Source: Desulfatitalea tepidiphila (GTDB taxonomy: Bacteria > Desulfobacterota > Desulfobacteria > Desulfobacterales > Desulfosarcinaceae). Taken from it: a DNA stretch of 64,000 nucleotides. The stretch lies in assembly GCF_001293685.1 (NCBI RefSeq), contig NZ_BCAG01000006.1, forward strand, positions 682,001 through 746,000, read 5' to 3'. The translations under genes and the position numbers were made by a program. Every line of letters starts with the position of its first letter. The first letter of the stretch is position 1. Under the pieces are notes generated by a model. That model was given only the letters and a program-made list of their open reading frames with translations, made no database searches and had not been told where the DNA came from. This document shows positions 8,028 to 17,631 of this stretch, piece by piece.

Positions 8028-10268
8028 TTGGCCGCCATGAACCGTTCCGAGCAAATATTGAAAACCAAGCTCCCGGACGAAGAAAAACGGCGCCGTAAAC
8101 GCGAACTCATCCTGATCTTCGCGATTATACCCATTGTTGGACTGCTGGCGTTTATTCTCAATCGCAACATTTACTTTCGAACCGATTTTCCGGTATCCAA
8201 CCAGATTTTGATGTTCATCCTGATCAACATCAACCTGCTGTTGTTGTTGCTCCTCATATTTCTCGTGTTCCGAAATCTGGTCAAACTGCTTTATGATCGC
8301 AAACGCAAAGTCATGGGTGCAAAATTGCGTACCCGCCTGGTCATGGCCTTTATGACCCTGACATTGCTGCCGTCCACGGTGTTGTTTCTTTTTTCAATCA
8401 CCTTCATCACCAGCAGTATCGAGTTTTGGTTTAATGTGCCGGTTGAACAGGCCCTGGCAAACTCACTGCGCGTCGGGCACATGATATATGAGCGGGCCGA
8501 GCAGGAGAGCCGATTTCTGCTTGAACGTGTCGCCTATCAAATCGAAAAGAAGAACCTGTTCGCGGCCGACAAACAGGAAGCGTTGGCCAACTACATCCAG
8601 ATCGTGCAGCGCGAGTTTAACTTGGACGCCATCGAGTCATACGACATGAAAGCCGAACGGTTGGCCTATGCGGTGGCCCCTGCGATAGAGCAAGAACCCT
8701 TCGGGCATATCGGGGCCAGCGATCTGCTTAAGCCCGCCTCAAACGACGGCGTTCAAACCATTTCAACCCAAATCACGCAAGGGGAATTGCTGCGAACGAT
8801 CGGCACCGTTCCCTTCGGCGCGTCGGCCGAAAAAATCTCAGGTTTCGTGGTGATCTCCGTCTATGTCTCGAGCGACATTTCCGAGAGCATGGCATCCATT
8901 CAGCGCGGATTTGAAGAATATCAGCAGATCAGCCTCTTGAAACGCCCGATCCAGACCTTCTACTACATCACGCTGTCCGTGGTGGCGCTGCTCGTCGTGT
9001 TTTGCGCGGTGTGGCTGGGATTTTATATGGCCAAAACCATCACCATCCCCATTTTGCGCCTTGCCGACGGCACCCGCCGGGTGGCCGAAGGGGACTTGAG
9101 TTTTACTCTCGAAGTTCAAGCCGATGATGAAATCGGCAGTCTGGTGACGGCCTTCAATAAGATGACCCGCGATCTGCGTACCGGACGGGAGCAGCTCGAG
9201 CTTTCCGCTCAAATGCTTCGCGAGCAAAATATCGAGATCGAAGCCCGTCGACGCTACATGGAAATCGTGCTGAAGAATGTTTCCGCCGGTGTCATCACTC
9301 TGGACGCCAAGGGAGCGATCATCACCTTCAACACCTCGGCCGAACGCATGCTCGACTTGAAAGCCGGCGAAATACTCAATAAAAATTTCAAGACGCTCCT
9401 CAAAGGGCCGCATCTCAAACTGGCCGAAGAAATTATGGAGAACCTGCCCCAAAGCCAGAAAGAGACCATGGAGATTCCACTCCGCGTAGCCATCGGCGGA
9501 CGCCCGAGGAGTTTTTTGGTCTACATCAATGCACTGAAGGATGAAAGCAACCAGCACGTCGGCATCGTCATGGTGATCGACGATCTCACCGAATTGGAAA
9601 AGGCGCAACGGATGGCCGCTTGGCGGGAGGTGGCCAGGCGAATTGCCCACGAAGTTAAAAACCCGCTCACACCGATCAGCCTGTCGGCGCAGCGGCTGAA
9701 ACGAAAATACTCCGAACGGATTAATGAACCGGTGTTCGATGAGTGCACCCAGATGATCATCAACCACGTGGAGCTGATCCGCAATCTGGTCAATGAATTT
9801 TCAGCCTTCGCCCGTTTTCCGACCGCTGACCCCAAACCGTGTGACTTGGCCCCCCTCATCGAAGAGACGGTCGCGCTTTACAGGGAGGGACATACCAACA
9901 TCGATTTTCAAATCGAGATACAAGATACCTTGCCGCCGATGAATCTCGACCGGCAGCAAATCAAACAGGCCATGATCAATCTGGTCGACAATGCCGTTTC
10001 GGCCATTCGCATCAAGGGGGTCGTGCGCATCATGGTGACCCACGACCCCATACTCAACATGGTGCGTATGGAGGTTACCGATGACGGCATGGGTATATCG
10101 GACGATGATAAAATCCGGCTCTTCGAACCCAATTTTTCGACCAAAAAGACCGGTATGGGATTAGGCCTGACCATCGTTAACAGTATCATCACCGACCATG
10201 GCGGCAGAATCAGCGTTCAGGATAATTTCCCCAAGGGAGCCAAATTCGTCGTTGAAATGCCTGTCTGA
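8028..10268 (+). CDS. ntrY: NtrY-like membrane sensor histidine kinase
   Basis: Membrane kinase of 746 residues. Transmembrane segments lie near residues 27-45, 58-82, 100-125 and 310-332; the stretch between the last two is a periplasmic sensor region. A HAMP domain follows (PILRLADGTRRVAEGDLSF), then a PAS domain, HisKA with phospho-acceptor His541 in RRIAHEVKNPLTPISLSAQR, and HATPase with N (NLVDNAVSAIR), G1 (DDGMGIS) and G2 (GMGLGLTIV) boxes. The extended HEVKNPLTPI motif is characteristic of NtrY. The stop overlaps an in-frame ATG of the response regulator, and the gene shares an operon with it. The signal sensed is not evident; no nitrogen genes are nearby. Confidence 0.9.
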   Translation: MAAMNRSEQILKTKLPDEEKRRRKRELILIFAIIPIVGLLAFILNRNIYFRTDFPVSNQILMFILININLLLLLLLIFLVFRNLVKLLYDRKRKVMGAKLRTRLVMAFMTLTLLPSTVLFLFSITFITSSIEFWFNVPVEQALANSLRVGHMIYERAEQESRFLLERVAYQIEKKNLFAADKQEALANYIQIVQREFNLDAIESYDMKAERLAYAVAPAIEQEPFGHIGASDLLKPASNDGVQTISTQITQGELLRTIGTVPFGASAEKISGFVVISVYVSSDISESMASIQRGFEEYQQISLLKRPIQTFYYITLSVVALLVVFCAVWLGFYMAKTITIPILRLADGTRRVAEGDLSFTLEVQADDEIGSLVTAFNKMTRDLRTGREQLELSAQMLREQNIEIEARRRYMEIVLKNVSAGVITLDAKGAIITFNTSAERMLDLKAGEILNKNFKTLLKGPHLKLAEEIMENLPQSQKETMEIPLRVAIGGRPRSFLVYINALKDESNQHVGIVMVIDDLTELEKAQRMAAWREVARRIAHEVKNPLTPISLSAQRLKRKYSERINEPVFDECTQMIINHVELIRNLVNEFSAFARFPTADPKPCDLAPLIEETVALYREGHTNIDFQIEIQDTLPPMNLDRQQIKQAMINLVDNAVSAIRIKGVVRIMVTHDPILNMVRMEVTDDGMGISDDDKIRLFEPNFSTKKTGMGLGLTIVNSIITDHGGRISVQDNFPKGAKFVVEMPV

Positions 10269-10315
10269 TGGTAAAAAACAGCTCGGATGCAAAAAGCGTA
10301 AAAGGAAAGTGTATC

Positions 10316-11683
10316 ATGTACCCAACCATACTCGTTGTTGATGACGAGCCCTCCATCCTCCAGTCTCTGCAGGGGATCTTGGCGGACGAGGGTTTTGAGG
10401 TAACCACCGCTTCCAACGGATACGAAGCGCTGCAGCAGATCGAAGCGGACGCGCCGGACTTGGTGTTGCTCGACATATGGATGCCCGGCATCGACGGCCT
10501 CGAGACGCTTAAAGAGATCAAAAAGAATCATCCCTATATTCAAGCGATCATGATCACTGGGCATGGCACCATCGAGACGGCGGTTCAGGCCACCAAGCTG
10601 GGTGCCTTTGATTTCATCGAAAAACCGCTGTCCATCGAAAAAGTGATCGTGGCCATCAACAACGCCCTGAACTTCCGGCGCCTGGAAGAAGAAAATCGAT
10701 ACCTGCGCAAAAAGACCATCGACAAGCATGCCATCACCGGAAACAGCGGTCCGATTCAAGCGCTGAAGGCCGCCATCGCCAGGGTCGCGCCCAGCGACAG
10801 CTGGGTCCTCATCAAGGGTGAGAACGGGACGGGGAAGGAGCTCGTGGCCAGAAACATTCATCATATGAGCCAGCGCGCCACCCAACCCCTCATCGCGGTC
10901 AACTGCGCCGCCATACCCGAAGAGCTGATCGAGAGCGAATTGTTCGGGCATGAAAAGGGAGCCTTCACAGGCGCTAACAGCAAGAAAATCGGAAAATTTC
11001 AACTTGCGGACAAAGGCACGCTCTTTCTGGACGAAATCGCCGACATGAGCCTGAAAACCCAGGCCAAAATTTTGCGCGTGCTTCAGGAAAAGCAGTTTCA
11101 ACGTGTAGGCGGCAGCAGGACGCTGAATGTGGACGTACGCGTCATCGCCGCCACCAACAAAAACCTGGAAGAGGAAATCCGGCATGGCACTTTTCGCGAA
11201 GATCTCTACTATCGGCTCAATGTCGTGCCCATCGAGGTGCCGTGCCTTCGGGATCGGGCCGAGGACATCTCCACTTTGGTCGATGTCTTTCTGGCCGAGG
11301 CGGCGCAACAAAGCCGGGAGCCTAAAAAAAGCATGTCAGTGGAAGCGGTAGACCTGTTGAAGCAATACAGTTGGCCGGGTAATGTGAGGGAGTTGAAAAA
11401 CCTCATCGAACGCCTGGTGATCATGAGTACGGATCAACACATTGGCGTGAAGGATCTGCCCAAGCCCTACAATCCCGGGACCGTGTCTCCGGGTTCCGAA
11501 AAAATCGAATCCCTCTTCAACATCCAGGAGTTAAAAGCGGCCAAGCAGCAATTCGAACAACATTTCATCCAGCGCAAACTGGTGGAAAACGAAAACAACA
11601 TCACCCATACGGCCAAATCCATCGGCGTGGAACGCAGCTATTTGCATCGCAGAATCAAAAAGCTGTCCGAAGAAAACGACTAA
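10316..11683 (+). CDS. ntrX: NtrX-like sigma-54-dependent response regulator
   Basis: Cognate regulator of the upstream kinase, 455 residues. Receiver domain with acidic pair D9/D10 and phospho-acceptor D53 (LVLLDIWMPGIDG), AAA+ domain with Walker A GENGTGKE, sigma-54 contact loop GAFTGA, Walker B GTLFLDEIADM and arginine-finger region, and a C-terminal Fis-type helix-turn-helix (HTAKSIGVERSYLHRRIKKL). The intact GAFTGA motif means it can activate sigma-54 RNA polymerase. Start 10316 is preferred over 10268, where an in-frame ATG overlaps the kinase stop. Targets are unknown. Confidence 0.92.
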   Translation: MYPTILVVDDEPSILQSLQGILADEGFEVTTASNGYEALQQIEADAPDLVLLDIWMPGIDGLETLKEIKKNHPYIQAIMITGHGTIETAVQATKLGAFDFIEKPLSIEKVIVAINNALNFRRLEEENRYLRKKTIDKHAITGNSGPIQALKAAIARVAPSDSWVLIKGENGTGKELVARNIHHMSQRATQPLIAVNCAAIPEELIESELFGHEKGAFTGANSKKIGKFQLADKGTLFLDEIADMSLKTQAKILRVLQEKQFQRVGGSRTLNVDVRVIAATNKNLEEEIRHGTFREDLYYRLNVVPIEVPCLRDRAEDISTLVDVFLAEAAQQSREPKKSMSVEAVDLLKQYSWPGNVRELKNLIERLVIMSTDQHIGVKDLPKPYNPGTVSPGSEKIESLFNIQELKAAKQQFEQHFIQRKLVENENNITHTAKSIGVERSYLHRRIKKLSEEND

Positions 11684-11687
11684 CTGC

Positions 11688-12257
11688 ATGCGCATCATCG
11701 GCGGCACATTGCGAGGACGAAAACTGGTATCTTTGAGCGGCAGATCCATCCGCCCCACCTCCGACCGTGTCCGGGAAGCGCTGTTCAATATCCTGGGGTC
11801 CAATCCCGTGGGCGCCACCGTACTGGATCTGTTTGCCGGTACCGGCGCCCTGGGGATCGAAGCCTTGAGTCGCGGCGCGAGGCAGGCCGTCTTCATCGAC
11901 AAGGCATCCGCAACGATTCAAGTCTTGCGCAAAAATATCGCCCTTTGCGGTTTTGAAACCCGCAGCCGGATCATTCAATGGGACATTGTGAAGAACCTGT
12001 CTTGCCTGCGCCCCTATCGCCAGGCCTTTGATCTGGTCTTTTTGGATCCGCCATATCATCAAAACATGGTCCAGCCGGCACTCTTGCATCTGATGCGTGA
12101 AAAGACGCTGGCCGCTGATGCCCGAATCGTTGTCGAGCAGGCTGCCAAAGGGGACGACCTGCCCGTTGTTCCGGAATTGACGTGCGACGATCAGCGACGC
12201 TATGGCGAGACCCTGCTCACCTTTTGGACGGTTGCCGCTGAGATTATTGCATCTTGA
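11688..12257 (+). CDS. rsmD: 16S rRNA (guanine(966)-N(2))-methyltransferase
   Basis: Methylates the N2 of G966 in 16S rRNA during 30S maturation using SAM. 189 residues. It opens MRIIGGTLRGRKL, shows the family's RPTSDRVREALFNIL, SAM motif I LDLFAGTGALGIEALSRGA and the catalytic LDPPY. It begins four bases after ntrX and is followed by coaD, the common rsmD-coaD arrangement. Secure. Confidence 0.94.
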   Translation: MRIIGGTLRGRKLVSLSGRSIRPTSDRVREALFNILGSNPVGATVLDLFAGTGALGIEALSRGARQAVFIDKASATIQVLRKNIALCGFETRSRIIQWDIVKNLSCLRPYRQAFDLVFLDPPYHQNMVQPALLHLMREKTLAADARIVVEQAAKGDDLPVVPELTCDDQRRYGETLLTFWTVAAEIIAS

Positions 12258-12348
12258 AACTTTCCATGCTAGAAGGTGCCCATCCACAGCCGACATCTGC
12301 GGTGATCTATCGCCCTGGTTATTGTATCCGACATGATGGAAGGATAAT

Positions 12349-12837
12349 ATGAAAAAAATCGCGATCTACCCCGGCTCGTTCGACCCCGTGACCTTCGGCC
12401 ATATGGATATCGTTCAAAGAGGAAGAAAAATCTTTGACCACATCATCGTCGCCATCCTTAACAATCCCCAAAAAAAAGCCCTTTTTTCGATTGACGAACG
12501 GTTGGAAATGCTGCGGGAATGCATGAAAGATATCCCTGGCCTGTCGTTTGACAGTTTTGACGGTCTGCTGGTCGATTATGCGAAAACCCACGGTGCCTGT
12601 GCAATACTAAGAGGCATGCGCGCAGTATCCGACTTTGAAAAAGAGTTTCAGCTCGCCTTGATGAACCGCAAACTCAACCGGGAAATCGAAACCGTTTTTT
12701 TAATGACCGGCATGCGATGGTTCTTTACCAGTTCCTCGATCATCAAAGAGGCCGCCATTTTCGGCGGAGACATCACCGACATGGTTCCACCGCTGGTCAA
12801 CGAGCGTGTCAAAGCGAAATACACCAAGACCCGATAG
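12349..12837 (+). CDS. coaD: pantetheine-phosphate adenylyltransferase
   Basis: Penultimate step of coenzyme A synthesis: ATP plus 4'-phosphopantetheine to dephospho-CoA. 162 residues, typical. The nucleotidyltransferase motif GSFDPVTFGHMDIVQR carries the HxGH-like His; the substrate loop KKALFSIDERLEML and the ISSS-like motif WFFTSSSIIKE follow. GGAAGG precedes the ATG. Downstream of rsmD as in many bacteria. Confidence 0.95.
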   Translation: MKKIAIYPGSFDPVTFGHMDIVQRGRKIFDHIIVAILNNPQKKALFSIDERLEMLRECMKDIPGLSFDSFDGLLVDYAKTHGACAILRGMRAVSDFEKEFQLALMNRKLNREIETVFLMTGMRWFFTSSSIIKEAAIFGGDITDMVPPLVNERVKAKYTKTR

Positions 12838-12854
12838 CCGACGTTTGCAACCCA

Positions 12855-13754
12855 ATGGATCTATGGCAGCTTAAGATATTCTGCAAAGTACTCGAGCTGA
12901 AAAGCTTCTCCAAAGCCGGAGAAGCGGTTCACCTGTCGCAGCCGACGGTCAGCAGCCACATCAAGGACCTGGAGACCCATTTCGGCACCCAGCTCATCGA
13001 TCGGTTGGCCCGCAATGCTTCTCCGACCAAAGCCGGCGAACTGCTCTACGATTATGCGCAACGGCTGATCGCCCTTCAACAGGAAACCGAAACCGCCCTG
13101 GCCGAATTTTTAGGAAAAATTAAAGGGCGACTGACCATCGGGGGCAGTACCATACCCGGCGGCTATCTCCTGCCCCAGCTGATCGGCGAGTTTTCCCGCA
13201 CCTACCCTGACGTCCACATCGCCCTTGTCGTGGGCGATACATCGGAGATTCTGGACAAAATCAGCTCCGGAAACATCGAACTTGGCGTGGTCGGCGCCCG
13301 TTGTGACGACAGCCAGCTGGAGCAAACACCGCTGATGGAAGATGTATTGTGCGTGGTGGTGCCCAGCGACCACAAATGGGCCGGTCGTACCAGCGTGATC
13401 ATGGCCGAACTGATCCAAGAGCCGTTTATCATCCGCGAAAGCGGATCCGGGACCCTGCGAGCTATCGAACAGCATCTCCAAAAAGCCAGCCACCATTTGG
13501 ATGGATTCCATGTCGTGGCGGAAATGGGCAGCACCGAGGCCGTCCGCCAAAGTATCAAGAGCCATATCGGCATCTCGATTCTTTCGGCCATTGCCGTTGC
13601 GGCCGATGTGACCGCCGGCACGTTGAAAACCCTCACGGTTGAAGGACTCGACTTCAAACGCCATTTCTACCTCACCCGTCACAAGCACCGCACCCCATCT
13701 CCCCTGTGCAGCGCCTTCATGGCGTTTATCGAAAATCTCCACACTCAACCGTGA
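12855..13754 (+). CDS. LysR family regulator, selenium-metabolism-associated type
   Basis: A 299-residue LysR-type regulator: N-terminal winged helix-turn-helix (LKIFCKVLELKSFSKAGEAV, LSQPTVSSHIKDLE) and a periplasmic-binding-protein-like effector domain from about residue 92 (LTIGGSTIPGGYLLPQLIG). This particular sequence style, with GSTIPGGYLLP and MDLWQLKIFCKV, matches from memory the LysR subgroup annotated as selenium metabolism-associated in sulfate reducers and clostridia. No selenium genes (selA, selB, selD) occur in the window, so the link is by family only. Start ATG 12855, 17 bases after coaD, so it may be cotranscribed. Effector unknown. Confidence 0.82.
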   Translation: MDLWQLKIFCKVLELKSFSKAGEAVHLSQPTVSSHIKDLETHFGTQLIDRLARNASPTKAGELLYDYAQRLIALQQETETALAEFLGKIKGRLTIGGSTIPGGYLLPQLIGEFSRTYPDVHIALVVGDTSEILDKISSGNIELGVVGARCDDSQLEQTPLMEDVLCVVVPSDHKWAGRTSVIMAELIQEPFIIRESGSGTLRAIEQHLQKASHHLDGFHVVAEMGSTEAVRQSIKSHIGISILSAIAVAADVTAGTLKTLTVEGLDFKRHFYLTRHKHRTPSPLCSAFMAFIENLHTQP

Positions 13755-13949
13755 AACGGCGATTGGTTTCCTCGTTCATTCGATTGATCATTCGGGCCAA
13801 GGCACATCTGTTTACTTAAGGCCGGAAAATGGTTATGATTTCAATATAAAAAGAACTGTAATGAATTTTATTCTGCCGCGCACAGGTGGGCGTAAGTAAA
13901 ATCCGGCTTTTTAAACGTCGAAGAAACACACAAGAACGAGCAGGTACAC

Positions 13950-16118
13950 ATGATGAAGATTACCTTTTCACCCAATGCCAGACTCGTTTTGGAAAAGCGC
14001 TATCTGGACAAAGACCCTTCGGGAAAAATCATCGAAACACCGGAAGAAATGATGCGGCGTGTTGCCCGCCATGTGGCCGAGGGAGACCGGGCCTTCGAAT
14101 CTTCCGAGGTGGTAACCCAGTCCGAAGCGTCCTTTTTCGACCTGCTTTCCAAATTATGGTTCGTGCCCAACTCGCCCACCTTGATGAATGCCGGCCGCCG
14201 ATTGGGACAATTGGCAGCCTGTTTCGTATTGCCGGTGGGCGACAGCATCGAGAGTATTTTCGATGCGGTGAAACACACGGCCATCATCCACAAATCGGGT
14301 GGTGGAACGGGATTTTCCTTTTCACATATCCGGCCGGCCAACGATACCGTGTCGAGCACCGCAGGGGTTTCCAGCGGACCGCTATCGTTTATCAACATTT
14401 TCGATACCGCCACCGAAGCGGTGAAACAAGGTGGTACGCGACGCGGTGCCAACATGGGGGTCCTGCGCGTGGATCATCCGGATATCGAATCTTTTATCGC
14501 CGCTAAGGACCATCCCGGTCAACTGACCAATTTCAACTTGTCGGTGGCCATCACCCAAACCTTTCTGGATGCGCTGGCCAGCGGTCAGGAGTACCAACTG
14601 CTCAGTCCGCGCACCGGCAAAACCGTGCGCAGCGTTTCGGCCCAGAAAATATTCGATCGCATCGTGCAATCGGCGTGGGGCAGCGGTGAACCCGGGGTCA
14701 TCTTCATCGACCGCATCAACCAGGACAATGTCACCCCCCACCTCGGTGCCATCGACGCGACCAATCCGTGTGGCGAGCAGCCTTTGCTGCCCTATGAATC
14801 GTGCACCCTGGGCGCCATCAATCTTTCCAAAATGGTGTCATCCAAAGGGGTGATGTTCAACCGGCTGAAACGGAGCGTGCAGTTGGCCGTGCACTTTTTG
14901 GACAATGTGGTCGAAGTCAACCAATACCCCCTGCCTGAAATCGAAAAGGCCACCCAGTTGACGCGGAAAATCGGACTCGGCGTCATGGGATTCGCCGACC
15001 TGCTGATCAAACTCTCCATTCCCTATGATTCAGATGAAGCCGTGGACCAGGCCGAAACCATCATGGCCTTTATCCATCGGGAGGCACGCCGTGCCTCCGA
15101 AGATCTGGGGCGACGCCGGGGCAATTTTCCGGCCTTCAAAGGAAGTGTTTTAGAGGGACGCTATGCTTCCATGAGAAATGCGACGGTAACCACCATCGCA
15201 CCCACTGGGACCATCAGCCTGATCGCTGCCGCTTCGAGCGGCATCGAACCGCTGTTTGCCGTGGCCCATTCGCGCCATGTGCTCGATGACCAAGTCTTGT
15301 CGGAGATGCATCCCATGTTCGTTCAGATCGCAAAAAAAGAGGGGTTTTTCTCCGAAGCCCTGGTTCAATCGGTAGCGGCCAGCGGTTCCGTGCAGGGCAA
15401 TCCGTCCGTGCCCGAAAAGGTCCAGCGCATCTTTCGTACGGCCTACGATATCGCCCCCCAATCGCATGTCAATATTCAGGCCGCCTTTCAAAAGCACACC
15501 GACAATGCGGTTTCCAAAACTGTCAATTTCCCGGCCCATGCCACACCGGAAGAGGTGGCCCAGGTCTTTCTCAATGCCGCCAAAATGGGTTGTAAAGGCA
15601 TCACCATCTATCGCGACGGCAGCCGCCAGCATCAGGTACTCAGCGCCGGTCACTCCCGCGCGGAAAACGATCGCATCGCCCCGCGTCCCAGACCCCAACG
15701 CACCTTCGGACTCACCGAGAGAATCAGCACGGGTTGTGGCAAACTGTATGTGACGATTAATTCCGATGACTTGGGGATGTGTGAAGTGTTTGCCCAGATG
15801 GGCAAAACCGGGGGATGCGCATCTTCTCAGATCGAAGCGGCCGGTCGGCTGATTTCCCTGGCGTTGCGTTCGGGAGTCAAGCCGGAGGCCATTATCAAAC
15901 AGCTCAGCGGGATCCGGTGCCCCTCACCCATCTGGCAAAACGGGAAAATGGTACTCTCCTGCCCCGATGCCATGGCGCAGGTGCTCCAACACGTGACCGC
16001 CAGTGAACCGGCAGAATCTCACCAGCCGGCCGGTATGTGCCCGGATTGCGGTTCACCTCTGGTTCATGGCGAGGGGTGCCTGAACTGCCCGGTTTGCGGC
16101 TATTCCAAGTGCGCCTGA
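13950..16118 (+). CDS. nrdJ: adenosylcobalamin-dependent (class II) ribonucleotide reductase
   Basis: Oxygen-indifferent reductase that makes deoxyribonucleotides using coenzyme B12. 722 residues in one chain. Visible are SPTLMNAGRRLGQLAACFVL with the substrate-site Cys, GGGTGFSFSHIRP, the catalytic region NPCGEQPLLPYESCTLGAIN, and PTGTISLIA. The C-terminal third has the TSCPC-type domain (GCGKLYVTINSDDLGMCEVF, GKTGGCASSQIEA) and a Cys-rich tail (CPDCGSPLVHGEGCLNCPVCG) expected to shuttle reducing equivalents. AGCAGG precedes a double ATG. It fits an anaerobe exposed to occasional oxygen. Confidence 0.95.
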   Translation: MMKITFSPNARLVLEKRYLDKDPSGKIIETPEEMMRRVARHVAEGDRAFESSEVVTQSEASFFDLLSKLWFVPNSPTLMNAGRRLGQLAACFVLPVGDSIESIFDAVKHTAIIHKSGGGTGFSFSHIRPANDTVSSTAGVSSGPLSFINIFDTATEAVKQGGTRRGANMGVLRVDHPDIESFIAAKDHPGQLTNFNLSVAITQTFLDALASGQEYQLLSPRTGKTVRSVSAQKIFDRIVQSAWGSGEPGVIFIDRINQDNVTPHLGAIDATNPCGEQPLLPYESCTLGAINLSKMVSSKGVMFNRLKRSVQLAVHFLDNVVEVNQYPLPEIEKATQLTRKIGLGVMGFADLLIKLSIPYDSDEAVDQAETIMAFIHREARRASEDLGRRRGNFPAFKGSVLEGRYASMRNATVTTIAPTGTISLIAAASSGIEPLFAVAHSRHVLDDQVLSEMHPMFVQIAKKEGFFSEALVQSVAASGSVQGNPSVPEKVQRIFRTAYDIAPQSHVNIQAAFQKHTDNAVSKTVNFPAHATPEEVAQVFLNAAKMGCKGITIYRDGSRQHQVLSAGHSRAENDRIAPRPRPQRTFGLTERISTGCGKLYVTINSDDLGMCEVFAQMGKTGGCASSQIEAAGRLISLALRSGVKPEAIIKQLSGIRCPSPIWQNGKMVLSCPDAMAQVLQHVTASEPAESHQPAGMCPDCGSPLVHGEGCLNCPVCGYSKCA

Positions 16119-16173
16119 TGGTCCGTGTCCGCCCACTTTCCGCATGGACATGGGTTTAAAAGGATCGGCGAAC

Positions 16174-16890
16174 CTACCGCGATTTCTTCTTGCCGCTTTT
16201 CAAGCGTCCCATCACCGCCCCGATCACGGCCTCCACGGCGGCATCCACATTCATGTTGCCGGTGTTGAGGATCATGTCGTAGTGCACGGGATCCACGATG
16301 TCCGCATTGAAAGATTGGCGAATGAAGGCGCGGCGTCTGTTCTCACGGATCAACACACGCTGTTTGGCGACATCGGTGGGAACCCGAAACCGTTTGGACA
16401 CATTTTCGATACGAATCTCGAGAGGCGCCACGACCCGCACCGCAAAACGATCTTTGGGCGGAATGATGAAGTTGGCGCCCCGGCCCACAATCACGGCGTG
16501 CCCGTGCTTTCCAATGGTGCCGACCACTTTCATCAAATGCTCCAAATAGATGCTGGGATGAATGTATTGTTCCTTGATCACCGAGGCGATGAAATCCTGG
16601 ACGCCCGACAGGCGCTCTTTTTCAAGGGAATCCACCACAGTGGTGCTGATGCGGGCGCTTTCGGCGATCCTGTGCACCATATCGCGATGAAAAAAGTCAA
16701 ATCCCAGCCGATTGGCAATTTGTTCACCGATGAGACAGCCACCGGCGCCCGGCTCCATGCACACCGTGATGACCGGGATCTTCGCGGTCTTTTTCTTCTC
16801 GTCCGCCGTATAGAGTTTCTGCCACTTCTTGATCTGCTGATTGACGAACTGCTCAACGGATTGTTCGTCCTGTTGTTCCACCGTTGCCAT
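16174..16890 (-). CDS. cytidylate-kinase-like family protein (paralogue 1)
   Basis: A 238-residue P-loop NTPase of the cytidylate_kin2 type. After an N-terminal helical extension of about 38 residues, the P-loop reads VITVCMEPGAGGCLIGEQIA. Then come FFHRDMVHRIAESARIS, VIVGRGANFIIPPKD and NRRRAFIRQSFNADIVDP, all typical of the family. True CMP kinases (Cmk) are a related but distinct group, so the phosphoryl acceptor is unknown. GAGGTT precedes the ATG. It lies downstream of the Fo genes on the same strand, and two relatives occur at 21.3 and 29.2 kb. Confidence 0.85.
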   Translation of the reverse strand: MATVEQQDEQSVEQFVNQQIKKWQKLYTADEKKKTAKIPVITVCMEPGAGGCLIGEQIANRLGFDFFHRDMVHRIAESARISTTVVDSLEKERLSGVQDFIASVIKEQYIHPSIYLEHLMKVVGTIGKHGHAVIVGRGANFIIPPKDRFAVRVVAPLEIRIENVSKRFRVPTDVAKQRVLIRENRRRAFIRQSFNADIVDPVHYDMILNTGNMNVDAAVEAVIGAVMGRLKSGKKKSR

Positions 16891-17055
16891 AATCGAACCT
16901 CTTTGCTGTTTAATCTTTTTCTTAAGCCCAAATCGGTTAGCAGGCCAAAAAACAAAATAAAACCAAAAGGGTTCATTTAGCCGGAGTCGGTGGACAAGTC
17001 AATCCATTATATCGGGTGAACAGATCGGATTTTCACAGGGCCGGACGGGGGTCGC

Positions 17056-17631
17056 TCAACGCTGGGCAGCCTCCATCCATCTTTGGACCCATCGATCGTG
17101 ATCCTGAAGGGTGACCCGCCGAGGCAGCTTTTCGAGGGCGATTTGGGCGGCCATGTCGATAAGCTCGCCGCGAATGCGAGCGCTGGTGTCTCTGAACATG
17201 GCTTCGATTTTATGCTGGGTGCTTTCTATTAAAACCTCGCTCTCGTTTCTGGCGTCGGCGATCAGCTCGTCTTTTCGTCGCTGACCCTCTGCGATGATTC
17301 TGTCCTTGACCAGCTCCAGGCGCTCCTGGCCCATCGTTAACTCTTTTCGGGTCTCCTCGATCTGAATTTCCATGCCGCGCTTTTTTTCTTCCAGATCATC
17401 GATCGCCCGCCGGACCTCGGCTCGTTTATCCTTGAGAAAACTGATAATCGGTCTGCGCGCATACTTGATGAAAAAGCCGGCCAGGATTGCGAAATTGACA
17501 TACCGCATGATCAGATCGTAGGTGTGCCGTGTAAACTCAAAGGAATCGGATGCCCAGGCGTTGCCGGCGACGGCGCACCACCCAATGACGATTGTCGACA
17601 CGATGCCGATGTAATGCATGTTGCGCCCCAT
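17056..17631 (-). CDS. atpF: F-type ATP synthase subunit b (second b-type copy)
   Basis: Peripheral-stalk subunit linking Fo to F1. 191 residues: an N-terminal hydrophobic, signal-like stretch (about 6-27), a membrane helix around FEFTRHTYDLIMRYVNFAIL, then a long charged coiled coil (DDLEEKKRGMEIQIEETRKE and onward). The motif following the membrane segment, PIISFLKDKRAEVRRAIDD, matches b subunits. The start shares one base with the stop of the preceding b' gene (TAATG). No delta, alpha, gamma, beta or epsilon genes follow, which is unusual. Confidence 0.87.
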   Translation of the reverse strand: MGRNMHYIGIVSTIVIGWCAVAGNAWASDSFEFTRHTYDLIMRYVNFAILAGFFIKYARRPIISFLKDKRAEVRRAIDDLEEKKRGMEIQIEETRKELTMGQERLELVKDRIIAEGQRRKDELIADARNESEVLIESTQHKIEAMFRDTSARIRGELIDMAAQIALEKLPRRVTLQDHDRWVQRWMEAAQR

